Origin: a bacterium
GTDB taxonomy: Bacteria; Bacillota; Bacilli; Lactobacillales; Streptococcaceae
NCBI GenBank assembly: GCA_905221035.1
Contig: CAJNBP010000004.1
Coordinates: forward strand, 1-64,000
Length of the DNA: 64,000 nt
Direction of reading: 5' to 3'
The notes beneath the pieces are model-generated. The model saw nothing but the letters and a program-made list of their open reading frames with translations, did no database searches and was not told the DNA's origin. Below, in pieces: positions 9,314 through 19,843 of this stretch. The translations under genes and the position numbers were made by a program. Every line of letters begins with the position of its first letter. The first letter of the stretch is position 1.

Positions 9314-10222
9314 ATGAACATTCAACAATTACGCTATGTTGTTGCCATTGCCAATAGTGGTACTTTCCGTGAAGCTGCTGAAAAGATGTATGTAAGCCAG
9401 CCGAGTCTGTCTATTTCTGTGCGCGATTTGGAAAAAGAATTGGGCTTTAAGATTTTTCGTCGGACCAGCTCAGGAACTTTCTTGACCCGTCGTGGTATGG
9501 AATTTTATGAAAAAGCGCAAGAATTGGTCAAGGGATTTGATATTTTTCAAAATCAGTATGCCAATCCTGAAGAAGAAAAGGATGAATTTTCCATTGCTAG
9601 CCAGCACTATGACTTCTTGCCACCAACCATTACGGCTTTTTCAGAGCGCTATCCTGACTACAAGAACTTCCGTATTTTTGAATCGACTACTGTTCAAATC
9701 TTAGATGAAGTAGCGCAAGGGCATAGTGAGATTGGCATTATCTACCTCAACAATCAAAATAAAAAGGGGATTATGCAACGGGTTGAAAAGCTAGGTCTTG
9801 AAGTCATTGAATTGATTCCCTTCCATACCCACATTTATCTCCGAGAGGGGCATCCTTTAGCCCAGAAAGAGGAATTGGTCATGGAGGATTTAGCGGATCT
9901 ACCAACGGTTCGTTTCACTCAAGAGAAAGACGAGTACCTTTATTATTCAGAGAACTTTGTCGATACCAGTGCTAGTTCACAGATGTTTAATGTGACAGAC
10001 CGTGCTACTTTGAATGGTATTTTGGAGCGGACGGATGCCTATGCGACTGGTTCTGGATTTTTAGATAGTGATAGTGTTAATGGCATCACAGTGATTCGTC
10101 TCAAGGATAATTTGGATAATCGCATGGTCTATGTTAAACGTGAGGAAGTGGAACTTAGTCAGGCTGGAACTCTTTTCGTAGAAGTCATGCAAGAATATTT
10201 TGATCAGAAGAGGAAATCATGA
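9314..10222 (+). CDS. mtaR: LysR-family regulator, MtaR/CpsY type
   Basis: A 302-residue LysR-type transcription regulator with an N-terminal winged helix-turn-helix (about 1-60) and a two-lobe effector domain (about 90-300). The sequence and its position directly upstream of lspA match the MtaR/CpsY regulators of streptococci, which control methionine uptake and envelope genes. Translation is coupled to lspA (stop and start overlap by four bases). Assignment to MtaR/CpsY comes from family knowledge and context rather than a specific motif. Confidence 0.85.
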   Translation: MNIQQLRYVVAIANSGTFREAAEKMYVSQPSLSISVRDLEKELGFKIFRRTSSGTFLTRRGMEFYEKAQELVKGFDIFQNQYANPEEEKDEFSIASQHYDFLPPTITAFSERYPDYKNFRIFESTTVQILDEVAQGHSEIGIIYLNNQNKKGIMQRVEKLGLEVIELIPFHTHIYLREGHPLAQKEELVMEDLADLPTVRFTQEKDEYLYYSENFVDTSASSQMFNVTDRATLNGILERTDAYATGSGFLDSDSVNGITVIRLKDNLDNRMVYVKREEVELSQAGTLFVEVMQEYFDQKRKS

Positions 10223-10680
10223 AAAAAAGAGGAATAGTGGCAGTCATTGTACTGCTTTTGATTGCGCTGGATCAGTTAGTCAAATCCTATATCGTATGGC
10301 AGATTCCACTGGGTGAAGTTCGCTCTTGGATTCCCAATCTCGTTAGCTTGACCTACCTGCAAAATCGAGGGGCAGCCTTTTCTATCTTACAAGACCAGCA
10401 GTGGTTATTTGCTATTATTACATTGGTAGTTATGGTAGGTGCCATTTGGTATCTACATAAACACATGGAGGACTCACTCTGGATGGTCTTAGGTTTGACT
10501 TTGATTATTGCGGGTGGTCTTGGAAACTTTATTGACAGGATCAGTCAGGGATTTGTTGTGGATATGTTCCACCTTGACTTTATTAATTTTGCAATTTTCA
10601 ATGTGGCAGATAGCTATTTGACTGTTGGAGTGATTATTTTATTGATTGCAATGCTAAAAGAGGAAATAAATGGAAATTAA
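10219..10680 (+). CDS. lspA: Lipoprotein signal peptidase (signal peptidase II)
   Basis: LspA cleaves the signal peptide of diacylglyceryl-modified prolipoproteins in the membrane. The 153-residue product has four transmembrane helices and the two catalytic aspartates, D115 in VVDMF and D131 in NVADS, preceded by GNFIDR. It overlaps mtaR by four bases and rluD by 11. Substrates in this window include PrsA and the DUF5301 lipoprotein. Confidence 0.97.
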   Translation: MKKRGIVAVIVLLLIALDQLVKSYIVWQIPLGEVRSWIPNLVSLTYLQNRGAAFSILQDQQWLFAIITLVVMVGAIWYLHKHMEDSLWMVLGLTLIIAGGLGNFIDRISQGFVVDMFHLDFINFAIFNVADSYLTVGVIILLIAMLKEEINGN

Positions 10681-11557
10681 AATTGAAACTGGTGGCCTGC
10701 GTTTGGATAAGGCTTTGTCGGATTTGACAGAATTATCACGTAGTCTCGCAAATGAACAAATCAAATCAGGCCAGGTCTTGGTCAATGGCCAAGTCAAGAA
10801 AGCTAAATATACTGTCCAAGAGGGCGATGTGCTCACTTATCATGTGCCAGAACCAGAGGTTTTAGAGTATGCGGCTGAGGATCTTCCGCTAGACATCATC
10901 TACCAAGATGAGGATGTGGCCGTCATCAACAAGCCTCAAGGGATGGTGGTACATCCGAGTGCTGGTCATACCAGTGGAACCCTAGTAAATGCTCTCATGT
11001 ATCATATTAAGGACTTGTCGGGTATCAATGGGGTTCTGCGTCCGGGAATTGTTCACCGTATTGATAAGGATACGTCAGGTCTTCTCATGATTGCTAAAAA
11101 TGATGAGGCGCATCTAGCACTTGCCCAAGAACTGAAGGATAAAAAGTCTCTTCGTAAATATTGGGCGATTGTTCATGGAAATCTACCCAATGATCGCGGT
11201 GTAATTGAAGCGCCGATTGGCCGGAGTGAAAAAGACCGTAAGAAACAGGCTGTGACTGCTAAAGGCAAGCCTGCAGTTACCCGTTTCCACGTTTTGGAAC
11301 GCTTTGGTGATTACAGCTTAGTGGAGTTGCAACTGGAGACAGGACGTACCCACCAAATCCGTGTCCACATGGCTTATATTGGTCATCCAGTCGCTGGTGA
11401 TGAAGTCTATGGTCCTCGCAAGACTCTGAAAGGGCATGGACAATTTCTTCATGCCAAGACTCTAGGTTTTACTCATCCGAGAACAGGTGAGACCTTGGAA
11501 TTTACAGCAGATATCCCAGAGATTTTTAAGGAAACATTGGAGAGATTGAGAAAGTAA
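10670..11557 (+). CDS. rluD: RluD-type 23S rRNA pseudouridine synthase
   Basis: A 295-residue pseudouridine synthase of the RluA/RluD family. It has an N-terminal S4 RNA-binding domain (about 10-60) and a catalytic domain with [10 protein letters not shown], where D132 is the nucleophile. It probably modifies 23S rRNA helix 69, but the exact uridines cannot be read from sequence. GAGGAAATAA inside lspA supplies the ribosome site for the ATG at 10670. Confidence 0.93.
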   Translation: MEIKIETGGLRLDKALSDLTELSRSLANEQIKSGQVLVNGQVKKAKYTVQEGDVLTYHVPEPEVLEYAAEDLPLDIIYQDEDVAVINKPQGMVVHPSAGHTSGTLVNALMYHIKDLSGINGVLRPGIVHRIDKDTSGLLMIAKNDEAHLALAQELKDKKSLRKYWAIVHGNLPNDRGVIEAPIGRSEKDRKKQAVTAKGKPAVTRFHVLERFGDYSLVELQLETGRTHQIRVHMAYIGHPVAGDEVYGPRKTLKGHGQFLHAKTLGFTHPRTGETLEFTADIPEIFKETLERLRK

Positions 11558-11559
11558 GA

Positions 11560-13446
11560 ATGAAAAAGAAATTAACTAGTTTAGTACTTACAGGCGCTTT
11601 TTTAGGTTTGTCATGGTATGGAAATGTTCAAGCTCAAGAAAGTTCAGGAAATAAAATTCACTTTATCAATGTTCAAGAAGGTGGCAGTGATGCGATTATT
11701 CTTGAAAGCAATGGACATTTTGCCATGGTGGATACAGGGGAAGATTATGATTTTCCTGATGGAAGTGATTCTCGTTATCCATGGAGAGAAGGAATTGAAA
11801 CGTCTTATAAGCATGTTTTAACAGACCGTGTCTTTCGTCGTTTGAAGGAATTGGGTGTTCAAAAACTTGATTTTATTTTGGTAACCCATACTCACAGTGA
11901 CCATATTGGAAATGTTGATGAATTACTGTCTACCTATCCAGTTGACCGAGTCTATCTTAAAAAATATAGTGATAATCGTATTACTAATTCTGAACGTTTA
12001 TGGGATAATCTGTACGGTTATGATAAGGTTTTACAGACTGCCGCCGAAAAAGGTGTTTCAGTTATTCAAAACATCACACAGGGAGATGCTCATTTTCAGT
12101 TTGGAGACATGGATATTCAACTCTATAACTATGAAAATGAAACTGATTCCTCAGGTGAATTAAAGAAAATTTGGGATGACAATTCCAATTCCCTGATTAG
12201 TGTAGTCAAAGTCAATGGCAAGAAAATTTACCTTGGGGGCGACTTAGATAATGTTCATGGAGCGGAAGATAAGTATGGTCCTCTTATTGGAAAAGTTGAT
12301 TTGATGAAGTTTAATCATCACGATGATACCAACAAATCAAACACAAAGAATTTTATTAAAAATTTGAGTCCGAGTTTGATTGTTCAAACTTCAGATAGTC
12401 TACCTTGGAAAAATGGTGTTGATAGTGAGTATGTCAATTGGCTCAAAGAAAGAGGAATTGAGAGAATCAATGCAGCCAGCAAAGACTATGATGCGACAGT
12501 TTTTGATATTCGACAAGACGGATTTGTCAACATTTCAACTTCCTACAAGCCGATTCCAAGTTTTCAAGCTGGTTGGCATAAGAGTGCATATGGAAATTGG
12601 TGGTATCAAGCGCCTGACTCTACAGGAGAATATGCTGTCGGTTGGAATGAAATCGAAGGTGAATGGTATTACTTCAACCAAACGGGTATCTTGTTACAGA
12701 ATCAGTGGAAAAAATGGAACAATCGTTGGTTTTATTTGACAGACTCTGGTGCTGCTGCAAAAAATTGGAAGAAAATCGATGGAAGCTGGTATTATTTCAA
12801 CAAAGAAAACCAGATGGAAATTGGTTGGATAAATACTGGAGGTCAGAATTATTATTTATCCAAGGATGGTTCGCTGCAAACAGGTTGGCTTCAATATAAG
12901 GGTCAATGGTATTATTTTGCCCAATCAGGAGAAATGAAAACGGGTTGGGTAAAAGATAAAGAAACCTGGTACTATATGGATTCTGCTGGTATCATGAAGA
13001 CAGGTGAGATAGAAGTTGCTGGTAACCATTATTACCTAGAAGATTCAGGAGCTATGAAGCAAGGTTGGCTTAAAAAGGCAAACAATTGGTATTTCTACAA
13101 GGAAGATGGTTCACGAGCCGTGGGTTGGATCAAGGACAAGGATAAATGGTACTTCTTGAAAGACAATGGTCAATTACTTGTAAATGGCAAGACACCAGAA
13201 GGCTATACTGTTGATTCAAGTGGTGCCTGGTTAGTGGATGTTCCTGTAGAGAAATCCGCTACAACTAAAGTTACAAGTCATTCAGAGACAAAAGAATCCA
13301 GTGAAGTAGTGAAAAAAGATCTTGAAAATAGAGAAACGAGTCAACATGAAAGTGTTACAAGTTCTTCAACTAGTCAAGATTTGACTTCTTCAACTTCACA
13401 AAGCTCTGAAACGAGTGCAAACAAATCGGAATCAGAACAGCAGTAA
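11560..13446 (+). CDS. pce: Choline-binding phosphorylcholine esterase Pce (CbpE)
   Basis: Pce removes phosphorylcholine residues from surface teichoic acids. The 628-residue protein has a signal peptide cleaved near VQA-Q (about residue 25). A metallo-beta-lactamase-like domain follows (about 30-310) with the zinc motif H110-T-H-S-D-H115. Then comes a run of about ten aromatic choline-binding repeats (about 335-560, for example GWVKDKETWYYMDSAGIMKTG) and a Ser/Thr/Glu-rich tail (about 565-628). It starts two bases after the rluD stop with only a weak AG-rich ribosome site, so it is probably coupled to rluD. A terminator follows. Confidence 0.96.
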   Translation: MKKKLTSLVLTGAFLGLSWYGNVQAQESSGNKIHFINVQEGGSDAIILESNGHFAMVDTGEDYDFPDGSDSRYPWREGIETSYKHVLTDRVFRRLKELGVQKLDFILVTHTHSDHIGNVDELLSTYPVDRVYLKKYSDNRITNSERLWDNLYGYDKVLQTAAEKGVSVIQNITQGDAHFQFGDMDIQLYNYENETDSSGELKKIWDDNSNSLISVVKVNGKKIYLGGDLDNVHGAEDKYGPLIGKVDLMKFNHHDDTNKSNTKNFIKNLSPSLIVQTSDSLPWKNGVDSEYVNWLKERGIERINAASKDYDATVFDIRQDGFVNISTSYKPIPSFQAGWHKSAYGNWWYQAPDSTGEYAVGWNEIEGEWYYFNQTGILLQNQWKKWNNRWFYLTDSGAAAKNWKKIDGSWYYFNKENQMEIGWINTGGQNYYLSKDGSLQTGWLQYKGQWYYFAQSGEMKTGWVKDKETWYYMDSAGIMKTGEIEVAGNHYYLEDSGAMKQGWLKKANNWYFYKEDGSRAVGWIKDKDKWYFLKDNGQLLVNGKTPEGYTVDSSGAWLVDVPVEKSATTKVTSHSETKESSEVVKKDLENRETSQHESVTSSSTSQDLTSSTSQSSETSANKSESEQQ

Positions 13447-13447
13447 A

Positions 13448-13473
13448 AAAGAAGGTTTTAGAGCCTTCTTTTT
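13448..13473 (+). terminator. pce terminator
   Basis: AAAGAAGG (13448-13455) and CCTTCTTT (13464-13471) form a hairpin, extended by T. Confidence 0.85.
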
Positions 13474-13505
13474 CCTATCAACTCTTTTCTATTTCCTGTT
13501 ATTCA

Positions 13506-13514
13506 TGTTATAAT
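13506..13514 (+). promoter_or_regulatory. Extended -10 promoter of proBAC
   Basis: TGTTATAAT; the predicted start is near 13521. No good -35 is visible. Confidence 0.6.
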
Positions 13515-13543
13515 GGATAAATATGAAGAATCGGAGTGAGACT

Positions 13544-14653
13544 ATGAAATACAAACGGATTGTCTTTAAGGTGGGGACTTCTTCTCTGACGAATGAGGAT
13601 GGAAGTTTATCACGTAGTAAGGTAAAGGCTATTACCCAGCAGTTGGCGATGTTGCACGAGGCTGGTCATGAATTGATTTTGGTATCGTCGGGTGCTATTG
13701 CTGCAGGTTTTGGGGCCTTAGGATTTAAAAAACGTCCGACTAAGATTGCTGATAAACAGGCTTCAGCAGCGGTAGGACAAGGACTTTTGTTGGAAGAATA
13801 CACGACCAATCTTCTCTTGCGCCAAATCGTTTCTGCACAAATTTTACTGACTCAGGACGACTTTGTGGATAAGCGCCGTTATAAAAATGCCCATCAGGCT
13901 TTGTCGGTTCTACTTAGCCGCGGGGCGATTCCTATCATCAATGAGAATGACAGTGTCGTTATTGATGAGCTCAAGGTTGGGGACAATGATACTCTGAGTG
14001 CCCAGGTGGCAGCCGTGGTCCAAGCAGACCTTTTGGTTCTCTTGACAGACGTCGACGGTCTTTATACTGGAAATCCTAATTCGGATCCAAGAGCCAAACG
14101 CTTGGAGAGAATCGAGACTATCAATCGTGAGATTATTGATATGGCCGGTGGAGCAGGTTCTTCAAACGGAACAGGTGGCATGTTAACCAAAATCAAAGCT
14201 GCAACTATTGCGACAGAATCAGGAGTTCCTGTTTATATCTGCTCATCCTTGAAGGCAGATGCCATGATGGAGGCGGCTGAGGATACCAAGGATGGTTCCT
14301 ACTTTGTTGCGCAAGAGAAGGGACTTCGTACCCAGAAACAATGGCTGGCTTTCTATGCTCAGAGTCAGGGTTCTATTTGGGTTGATAAAGGGGCTACTGA
14401 AGCTCTCTCTCAACATGGAAAGAGTCTTCTCCTATCTGGTGTAGTTGACGCAGAAGGTGCCTTTTCTTACGGTGATATCGTGACAGTATTTGACAAGGAA
14501 AGTGGAAAATCACTTGGAAAAGGACGCGTGCAATTTGGGGCCTCTGCTTTGGAGGATATGTTACGTTCTCAAAAAGCCAAGGGTGTCTTGATTCACCGTG
14601 ATGACTGGATTTCCATTACTCCTGAAATCCAACTACTCTTTACAGAATTTTAG
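13544..14653 (+). CDS. proB: Glutamate 5-kinase
   Basis: ProB phosphorylates glutamate to gamma-glutamyl phosphate, the first and feedback-inhibited step of proline synthesis. The 369-residue product has an amino-acid kinase domain ([10 protein letters not shown] near the start, the loop SSGAIAAG, and NENDSV) and a C-terminal PUA domain (about 275-365). An ATG at 13523 would add seven residues, but the transcript probably begins right there, and GGAG fits the ATG at 13544. It is the first gene of proB-proA-proC. Confidence 0.96.
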   Translation: MKYKRIVFKVGTSSLTNEDGSLSRSKVKAITQQLAMLHEAGHELILVSSGAIAAGFGALGFKKRPTKIADKQASAAVGQGLLLEEYTTNLLLRQIVSAQILLTQDDFVDKRRYKNAHQALSVLLSRGAIPIINENDSVVIDELKVGDNDTLSAQVAAVVQADLLVLLTDVDGLYTGNPNSDPRAKRLERIETINREIIDMAGGAGSSNGTGGMLTKIKAATIATESGVPVYICSSLKADAMMEAAEDTKDGSYFVAQEKGLRTQKQWLAFYAQSQGSIWVDKGATEALSQHGKSLLLSGVVDAEGAFSYGDIVTVFDKESGKSLGKGRVQFGASALEDMLRSQKAKGVLIHRDDWISITPEIQLLFTEF

Positions 14654-14662
14654 AGGTAAACT

Positions 14663-15925
14663 ATGGTAAGTACACAAGAACAATTTGAACAGGTACAGGC
14701 TGTTAAAAAATCGATCAACACAGCTAGTGAAGAGGTGAAAAACCAAGCCTTGCTAGCTCTGGCTGATCACTTAGTGGCTGCTACTGAGGAAATTTTAGCG
14801 GCCAATGCCCTCGATATGGCGGTGGCTAAGGGGAAAATTTCAGATGTTATGCTGGATCGTCTTTACTTGGATGCAGGGCGTATAGAAGCGATGGCAACTG
14901 GGATTCGTGAAGTGGTTGCTTTACCAGATCCAATCGGTGAGGTTTTAGAAACGAGTCAGCTTGAAAATGGCTTGATTATTACCAAGAAACGGGTGGCTAT
15001 GGGGGTTATTGGTATTATCTATGAAAGCCGTCCAAATGTGACGTCTGACGCGGCTGCTTTGGCTCTCAAGAGTGGAAATGCAGTTGTTCTTCGTAGTGGG
15101 AAGGATGCCTATCAAACAGCTCATGCAATTGTCACAGCCTTGAAGAAGGGCTTGGAGACAACGACCATTCATCCAGATGTGATTCAACTGGTGGAAGATA
15201 CTAGCCGTGAAAGTAGCTATGCTATGATGAAGGCCAAGGGCTATCTAGACCTTCTCATTCCTCGTGGAGGGGCTGGTTTGATTAATGCCGTGGTTGAAAA
15301 TGCTATTGTACCAGTTATCGAGACAGGAACAGGCATTGTCCATGTTTATGTGGATAAGGATGCCGATGAGGACAAGGCTCTATCTATCATCAACAATGCC
15401 AAAACCAGTCGTCCTTCTGTCTGCAATGCCATGGAAGTCCTTCTCGTTCATGATGACAAGGCAGCAAGCTTCCTTCCTCGTTTGGAGCAAGTGCTAGTTG
15501 CAGATCGAAAAGAAGCTGAACTGGAACCAATTCAATTCCGCTTGGATAGTAAAGCAAGTCAGTTCGTTTCAGGTCAAGCAGCTGAGGCTCAAGACTTTGA
15601 CACCGAGTTTTTAGACTATGTCCTAGCGGTTAAGGTTGTGAGCAGTTTAGAAGAAGCGGTTGCGCATATTGAAGCCCACAGTACTCATCATTCGGATGCC
15701 ATTGTGACGGAAAATGCTGAAGCTGCAGCTTACTTTACAGATCAAGTTGACTCTGCAGCGGTTTATGTCAATGCCTCAACTCGTTTTACCGATGGTGGTC
15801 AATTTGGCCTTGGCTGTGAAATGGGGATTTCTACTCAAAAACTGCACGCGCGTGGTCCAATGGGCTTGAAAGAGTTGAGCAGCTACAAGTATGTGGTTAC
15901 TGGTGACGGACAGATAAGGGAGTAA
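14663..15925 (+). CDS. proA: Gamma-glutamyl phosphate reductase
   Basis: ProA reduces gamma-glutamyl phosphate to glutamate semialdehyde with NADPH in the cytoplasm. The 420-residue aldehyde-dehydrogenase-fold enzyme has the catalytic cysteine C254 in [12 protein letters not shown] and the C-terminal family sequence [24 protein letters not shown] precedes the ATG. It lies nine bases after proB and three bases before proC. Confidence 0.97.
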   Translation: MVSTQEQFEQVQAVKKSINTASEEVKNQALLALADHLVAATEEILAANALDMAVAKGKISDVMLDRLYLDAGRIEAMATGIREVVALPDPIGEVLETSQLENGLIITKKRVAMGVIGIIYESRPNVTSDAAALALKSGNAVVLRSGKDAYQTAHAIVTALKKGLETTTIHPDVIQLVEDTSRESSYAMMKAKGYLDLLIPRGGAGLINAVVENAIVPVIETGTGIVHVYVDKDADEDKALSIINNAKTSRPSVCNAMEVLLVHDDKAASFLPRLEQVLVADRKEAELEPIQFRLDSKASQFVSGQAAEAQDFDTEFLDYVLAVKVVSSLEEAVAHIEAHSTHHSDAIVTENAEAAAYFTDQVDSAAVYVNASTRFTDGGQFGLGCEMGISTQKLHARGPMGLKELSSYKYVVTGDGQIRE

Positions 15926-15928
15926 GAG

Positions 15929-16726
15929 ATGAAGATTGGATTTATCGGTTTGGGGAATATGGGGGCTAGTCTGGCTAAGGCTGTTTTGCAGACCAAGACG
16001 GGTGCTCAGATTCTCCTTGCCAATCGCAGTCAAGCCAAGGTGGATGCTTTCATCGCCAACTTCGGTGGTCTAGCTTCTAGCAACGAAGAAATATTTGCAG
16101 AAGCAGATGTGATTTTTCTAGGTGTTAAGCCAGCTCAGTTTTCTGAACTGCTTTCTCAATACCAGACCATCCTTGAAAAACGAGAGAGTCTTCTTTTGAT
16201 TTCCATGGCAGCTGGATTGACTTTAGAAAAACTAGCAAGTCTTATCCCGAGTCAACACCGAATTATTCGTATGATGCCAAATACCCCTGCTTCTATCGGG
16301 CAAGGAGTGATTAGTTATGCCTTGTCTTCTAATTGCAGAGATGAGGACAGTGAGTTATTTTGTCAGCTTTTAGCCAAGGCTGGCCTCTTGGTTGAACTAG
16401 GTGAAGGATTAATCGATGCAGCGACAGGTCTTGCAGGTTGTGGGCCAGCCTTTGTCTATCTCTTTATTGAGGCCTTGGCAGATGCAGGTGTTCAGACTGG
16501 ATTGCCAAGAGAAACGGCATTGAAAATGGCGGCTCAAACTGTGGTAGGAGCTGGACAATTGGTCTTAGAAAGCCAAGAGCATCCTGGGGTCTTGAAAGAC
16601 CAAGTTTGTAGCCCAGGCGGTTCGACTATCGCTGGAGTAGCGAGCTTAGAAGCGCATGCTTTTCGAGGCACAGTCATGGATGCAGTTGGTCAAGCCTATA
16701 AACGAACACAAGAACTAGGTAAATAA
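15929..16726 (+). CDS. proC: Pyrroline-5-carboxylate reductase
   Basis: ProC makes the last step to L-proline. The 265-residue product starts with the Rossmann motif GFIGLGNMGASL (4-15), has the MPNTPA motif (about 114-119), and ends with the P5CR signature region around PGGSTIAGV (about 231-239). It is last in proBAC and followed by a terminator and then a BOX element. Confidence 0.97.
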   Translation: MKIGFIGLGNMGASLAKAVLQTKTGAQILLANRSQAKVDAFIANFGGLASSNEEIFAEADVIFLGVKPAQFSELLSQYQTILEKRESLLLISMAAGLTLEKLASLIPSQHRIIRMMPNTPASIGQGVISYALSSNCRDEDSELFCQLLAKAGLLVELGEGLIDAATGLAGCGPAFVYLFIEALADAGVQTGLPRETALKMAAQTVVGAGQLVLESQEHPGVLKDQVCSPGGSTIAGVASLEAHAFRGTVMDAVGQAYKRTQELGK

Positions 16727-16750
16727 GAGGTGGCTTTGACTACCTCTTTT
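16724..16750 (+). terminator. proBAC terminator
   Basis: AAGAGGT (16725-16731) and ACCTCTT (16742-16748) form the stem, with a short T run. Confidence 0.7.
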
Positions 16751-16760
16751 ATGGTGGTTG

Positions 16761-16874
16761 ATACTCTTCGAAAATCTCTTCAAACTGCGTCAGCTTCCAT
16801 CTGCAACCTCAAAACAGTGTTTTGAGCAACCTGCGGCTAGCTTCCTAGTTTGCTCTTTGATTTTCATTGAGTAT
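16761..16874. repeat. BOX element (boxA-boxC)
   Basis: A 114-base BOX repeat with terminal inverted ATACTC/GAGTAT. It has a boxA part (ATACTCTTCGAAAATCTCTT) and a boxC part ending GCTAGCTTCCTAGTTTGCTC and the closing repeat, without a recognisable boxB. BOX elements are short non-autonomous repeats typical of pneumococcus and relatives. This one lies between proC and tmk, upstream of the tmk promoter. Confidence 0.92.
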
Positions 16875-16916
16875 GAAATGAGAAGACAAAAAGATTGTCA
16901 CAAACCCCCATTTTTT

Positions 16917-16925
16917 TGATAGAAT
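16917..16925 (+). promoter_or_regulatory. Extended -10 promoter of tmk-holB-yabA-rsmI
   Basis: TGATAGAAT; a possible -35 TTGTCA (16895-16900) is 19 bases away. Confidence 0.5.
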
Positions 16926-16954
16926 AGAAGTAGTAAAAAAGAAATGAGTTAGAC

Positions 16955-17593
16955 ATGTCAAAAGGATTTTTAGTCTCTCTTGAGGGACCAGAGGGAGCAG
17001 GAAAGACCAGTGTTTTAGAGGCTCTGCTCCCAATTTTAGAGGAAAAAGGAGTAGAGGTGCTGACGACCCGTGAGCCAGGCGGAGTCTTGATTGGGGAGAA
17101 GATTCGGGAAGTGATTTTGGACCCAAGTCATACTCAGATGGATGCTAAGACAGAACTCCTTCTCTATATTGCCAGTCGCAGACAGCACTTAGTGGAAAAA
17201 GTTCTCCCTGCCCTTGAAGCTGGCAAGTTGGTCATTATGGACCGCTTCATCGATAGTTCTATTGCCTATCAGGGATTTGGTCGTGGTTTGGACATTGAAG
17301 CTATTGACTGGCTCAATCAGTTTGCGACAGATGGCCTTAAACCCGATTTGACACTCTATTTTGATATTGAGGTGGAAGAGGGACTGGCTCGCATTGCTGC
17401 TAATAGTGACCGTGAGGTCAATCGCTTGGACTTGGAAGGGTTGGACTTGCACAAAAAAGTTCGTCAAGGCTATCTTTCTCTTCTTGACAAAGAAGGAAAT
17501 CGCATTGTCAAGATTGATGCGAGTCTCCCATTGGAGGAGGTTGTGGAAACGACCAAGGATGTCTTATTTGACAGAATGGGCTTGGCTAAATGA
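16955..17593 (+). CDS. tmk: Thymidylate kinase
   Basis: Tmk phosphorylates dTMP to dTDP for DNA synthesis. The 212-residue product has P-loop GPEGAGKT (11-18), the TREPGG and DRFIDSS motifs, and the usual TMPK length. It overlaps holB by four bases (ATGA), the common Firmicutes order. Confidence 0.96.
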   Translation: MSKGFLVSLEGPEGAGKTSVLEALLPILEEKGVEVLTTREPGGVLIGEKIREVILDPSHTQMDAKTELLLYIASRRQHLVEKVLPALEAGKLVIMDRFIDSSIAYQGFGRGLDIEAIDWLNQFATDGLKPDLTLYFDIEVEEGLARIAANSDREVNRLDLEGLDLHKKVRQGYLSLLDKEGNRIVKIDASLPLEEVVETTKDVLFDRMGLAK

Positions 17594-18480
17594 AACAAGA
17601 AGAATTAAAGGCTTGGCAGCCAGATCAGTTTGACCGCTTTGTCCGTATCCTAGAACAAGACCAGCTCAATCACGCCTATCTTTTTTCAGGATTCTTTGGA
17701 AGTTTGGAAATGGCGCAATTTTTAGCTAAGAGCCTCTTTTGTACGGATAAAGTAGGCGTTTTACCGTGTGAGAAATGCCGAAACTGCAAGCTGATTGAAC
17801 AGGAAGAGTTTCCCGATGTCACCTTGATTAAGCCAGTCAATCAGGTCATCAAGACAGAACGCATTCGGGAATTGGTAGGTCAGTTTTCCCAAGCAGGGAT
17901 TGAAAGCCAACAACAGATTTTTATTATCGAGCAAGCTGAGAAAATGCATCCCAACGCAGCTAATTCTCTGCTCAAGGTCATCGAAGAACCCCAGAGTGAG
18001 GTTTATATTTTCTTCTTGACCAGCGATGAGGAAAAGATGTTGCCGACCATCCGTAGTCGGACCCAGATTTTCCACTTTAAAAAGCAAGAAGAAAAGCTCA
18101 TCTTGCTCTTAGAACAAATGGGACTTGTTAAGAAAAAAGCGACTCTTTTAGCTCAGTTTAGTCAATCGCGAGCTGAAGCAGAAAAGTTGGCTAATCAGGC
18201 AAGTTTTTGGACTTTGGTCGATGAAAGTGAACGCCTGCTGACCTGGTTATTAGCTAGGAAAAAAGAAAGTTATCTGCAAGTTGCTAAATTAGCCAACTTG
18301 GCAGACGACAAGGAAAAACAAGATCAGGTCTTACGGATTCTTGAAGTTCTCTGTGGACAAGATATCCTACAAGCAAGAGTAAGAGTGATTCTACAAGATT
18401 TGTTAGAAGCCAGAAAAATGTGGCAGGCTAATGTTAGTTTTCAAAATGCCATGGAATATCTGGTCTTGAAAGAAATGTAA
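17590..18480 (+). CDS. holB: DNA polymerase III subunit delta'
   Basis: The delta' subunit is part of the clamp loader. The 296-residue product has the AAA+ fold with a cysteine-rich zinc site (CEKCRNC, about 59-65), the sensor region around [11 protein letters not shown], and no functional Walker A, as expected for delta'. It is translationally coupled to tmk. Confidence 0.93.
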   Translation: MKQEELKAWQPDQFDRFVRILEQDQLNHAYLFSGFFGSLEMAQFLAKSLFCTDKVGVLPCEKCRNCKLIEQEEFPDVTLIKPVNQVIKTERIRELVGQFSQAGIESQQQIFIIEQAEKMHPNAANSLLKVIEEPQSEVYIFFLTSDEEKMLPTIRSRTQIFHFKKQEEKLILLLEQMGLVKKKATLLAQFSQSRAEAEKLANQASFWTLVDESERLLTWLLARKKESYLQVAKLANLADDKEKQDQVLRILEVLCGQDILQARVRVILQDLLEARKMWQANVSFQNAMEYLVLKEM

Positions 18481-18519
18481 ATTCAAAAATGAACGATAAA
18501 GAAAGGAAAGGGCTGTTTT

Positions 18520-18837
18520 ATGGATAAAAAAGAATTATTTGACGCGCTAGATGATTTTTCCCAACAGTTATTGGTGACCTTGGCGGATGTGGAAGCTATC
18601 AAGAAAAATCTCAAGAGCCTGGTAGAGGAAAATACAGCTCTTCGCTTGGAAAATAGTAAGTTGCGCGAACGCTTGGGCGAGGTAGAAGCAGATACTCCTG
18701 TCAAGGCCAAGCATGTTCGCGAAAGTGTCCGTCGCATTTACCGTGATGGATTTCACGTATGTAATGATTTTTATGGACAACGTCGAGAGCAGGACGAGGA
18801 ATGTATGTTCTGTGACGAGTTGTTATACAGGGAGTAA
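18520..18837 (+). CDS. yabA: Replication initiation control protein YabA
   Basis: YabA restrains initiation by bridging DnaA and the sliding clamp. The 105-residue product has an N-terminal leucine-rich coiled coil (about 1-55) and a C-terminal zinc module with H79-V-C81 and C95-M-F-C98. It lies 39 bases after holB and two bases before rsmI. In many Firmicutes a PSP1/RicT gene lies between holB and yabA; none is present here. Confidence 0.93.
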   Translation: MDKKELFDALDDFSQQLLVTLADVEAIKKNLKSLVEENTALRLENSKLRERLGEVEADTPVKAKHVRESVRRIYRDGFHVCNDFYGQRREQDEECMFCDELLYRE

Positions 18838-18839
18838 GC

Positions 18840-19709
18840 ATGCAGATTCAAAAAAGTTTTAAGGGGCAGTCTCCCTATGGCAAGCTGTATCTAGTGGCAA
18901 CGCCGATTGGCAATCTAGATGATATGACCTTTCGTGCTATCCAGACCTTGAAAGAAGCTGACTGGATTGCAGCTGAGGACACGCGCAATACAGGTCTTTT
19001 GCTCAAGCATTTTGACATTTCGACAAAACAGATCAGTTTTCACGAGCACAATGCCAAGGAAAAGATTCCTGATTTGATTGAGTTTTTGAAAGCGGGGAAA
19101 AGTATTGCTCAGGTATCCGATGCGGGTTTGCCTAGTATCTCAGATCCTGGTCATGATTTGGTTAAGGCAGCTATTGAGGAAGAAATTGCGGTTGTCACTG
19201 TTCCAGGAGCTTCTGCAGGAATTTCTGCCTTGATTGCCAGTGGTTTAGCGCCACAGCCACATATCTTTTACGGCTTTTTACCGAGAAAATCAGGCCAGCA
19301 AAAACAATTTTTCGACTCAAAAAAAGACTATCCTGAAACTCAGATTTTCTATGAATCGCCTCATCGTGTGGCAGATACATTGGAAAATATGTTAGAAGTC
19401 TACGGTGACCGATCGGTAGTTTTGGTTAGAGAATTGACCAAAATTTATGAAGAATACCAACGAGGAAAGATCTCTGAATTGCTAGAAAGCATTGCAGAAA
19501 CGCCACTCAAGGGAGAATGCCTTCTCATCGTTGAAGGTGCTAGTCAGGAAGTGGAGGAAAAAGACGAGGAAGATTTGTTCTTAGAAATTCAAACCCGTAT
19601 ACAGCAAGGTATGAAGAAAAATCAAGCTATCAAGGAAGTCGCTAAAATTTACCAGTGGAATAAAAGCCAGCTTTACGCTGCCTACCACGATTGGGAAGAA
19701 AATGACTAA
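18840..19709 (+). CDS. rsmI: 16S rRNA (cytidine-1402-2'-O)-methyltransferase
   Basis: RsmI 2'-O-methylates C1402 in the 16S rRNA decoding centre using SAM. The 289-residue tetrapyrrole-methylase-fold enzyme has LYLVATPIGNLDDMT near the start, AEDTRNT, the SDAGLPSISDPG loop and VPGASA, all hallmarks of the family. It is last in tmk-holB-yabA-rsmI. Confidence 0.95.
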   Translation: MQIQKSFKGQSPYGKLYLVATPIGNLDDMTFRAIQTLKEADWIAAEDTRNTGLLLKHFDISTKQISFHEHNAKEKIPDLIEFLKAGKSIAQVSDAGLPSISDPGHDLVKAAIEEEIAVVTVPGASAGISALIASGLAPQPHIFYGFLPRKSGQQKQFFDSKKDYPETQIFYESPHRVADTLENMLEVYGDRSVVLVRELTKIYEEYQRGKISELLESIAETPLKGECLLIVEGASQEVEEKDEEDLFLEIQTRIQQGMKKNQAIKEVAKIYQWNKSQLYAAYHDWEEND

Positions 19710-19712
19710 ACA

Positions 19713-19739
19713 GGGAAGTTTGCCTTCTTCCCTTTTTTT
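19713..19739 (+). terminator. rsmI terminator
   Basis: GGGAAG (19713-19718) and CTTCCC (19727-19732) are followed by seven T. Confidence 0.85.
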
Positions 19740-19747
19740 GTTATACT
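19739..19747 (+). promoter_or_regulatory. Extended -10 promoter of trmFO
   Basis: TGTTATACT directly after the rsmI terminator. Confidence 0.5.
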
Positions 19748-19843
19748 AGTAGAAGAAAAAAATAGAAAGATTTGTGGGTGTCAAATAGTCTAGTAGCTTG
19801 TTTTGATATGGACTTAGGTCCCACCCAAAGAGGTATTAGTGTC

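Noticed and set aside
11560..13446. Choline-binding repeats as a DNA repeat array or CRISPR
   Set aside because: The periodicity is protein-level, about 60 bases in one frame, with no constant DNA repeat or unique spacers. No CRISPR array, tRNA or rRNA gene was seen in the window.
19772..19843. Upstream ATG for trmFO
   Set aside because: The 24 extra residues are not like TrmFO, and the ribosome site fits the GTG at 19844.
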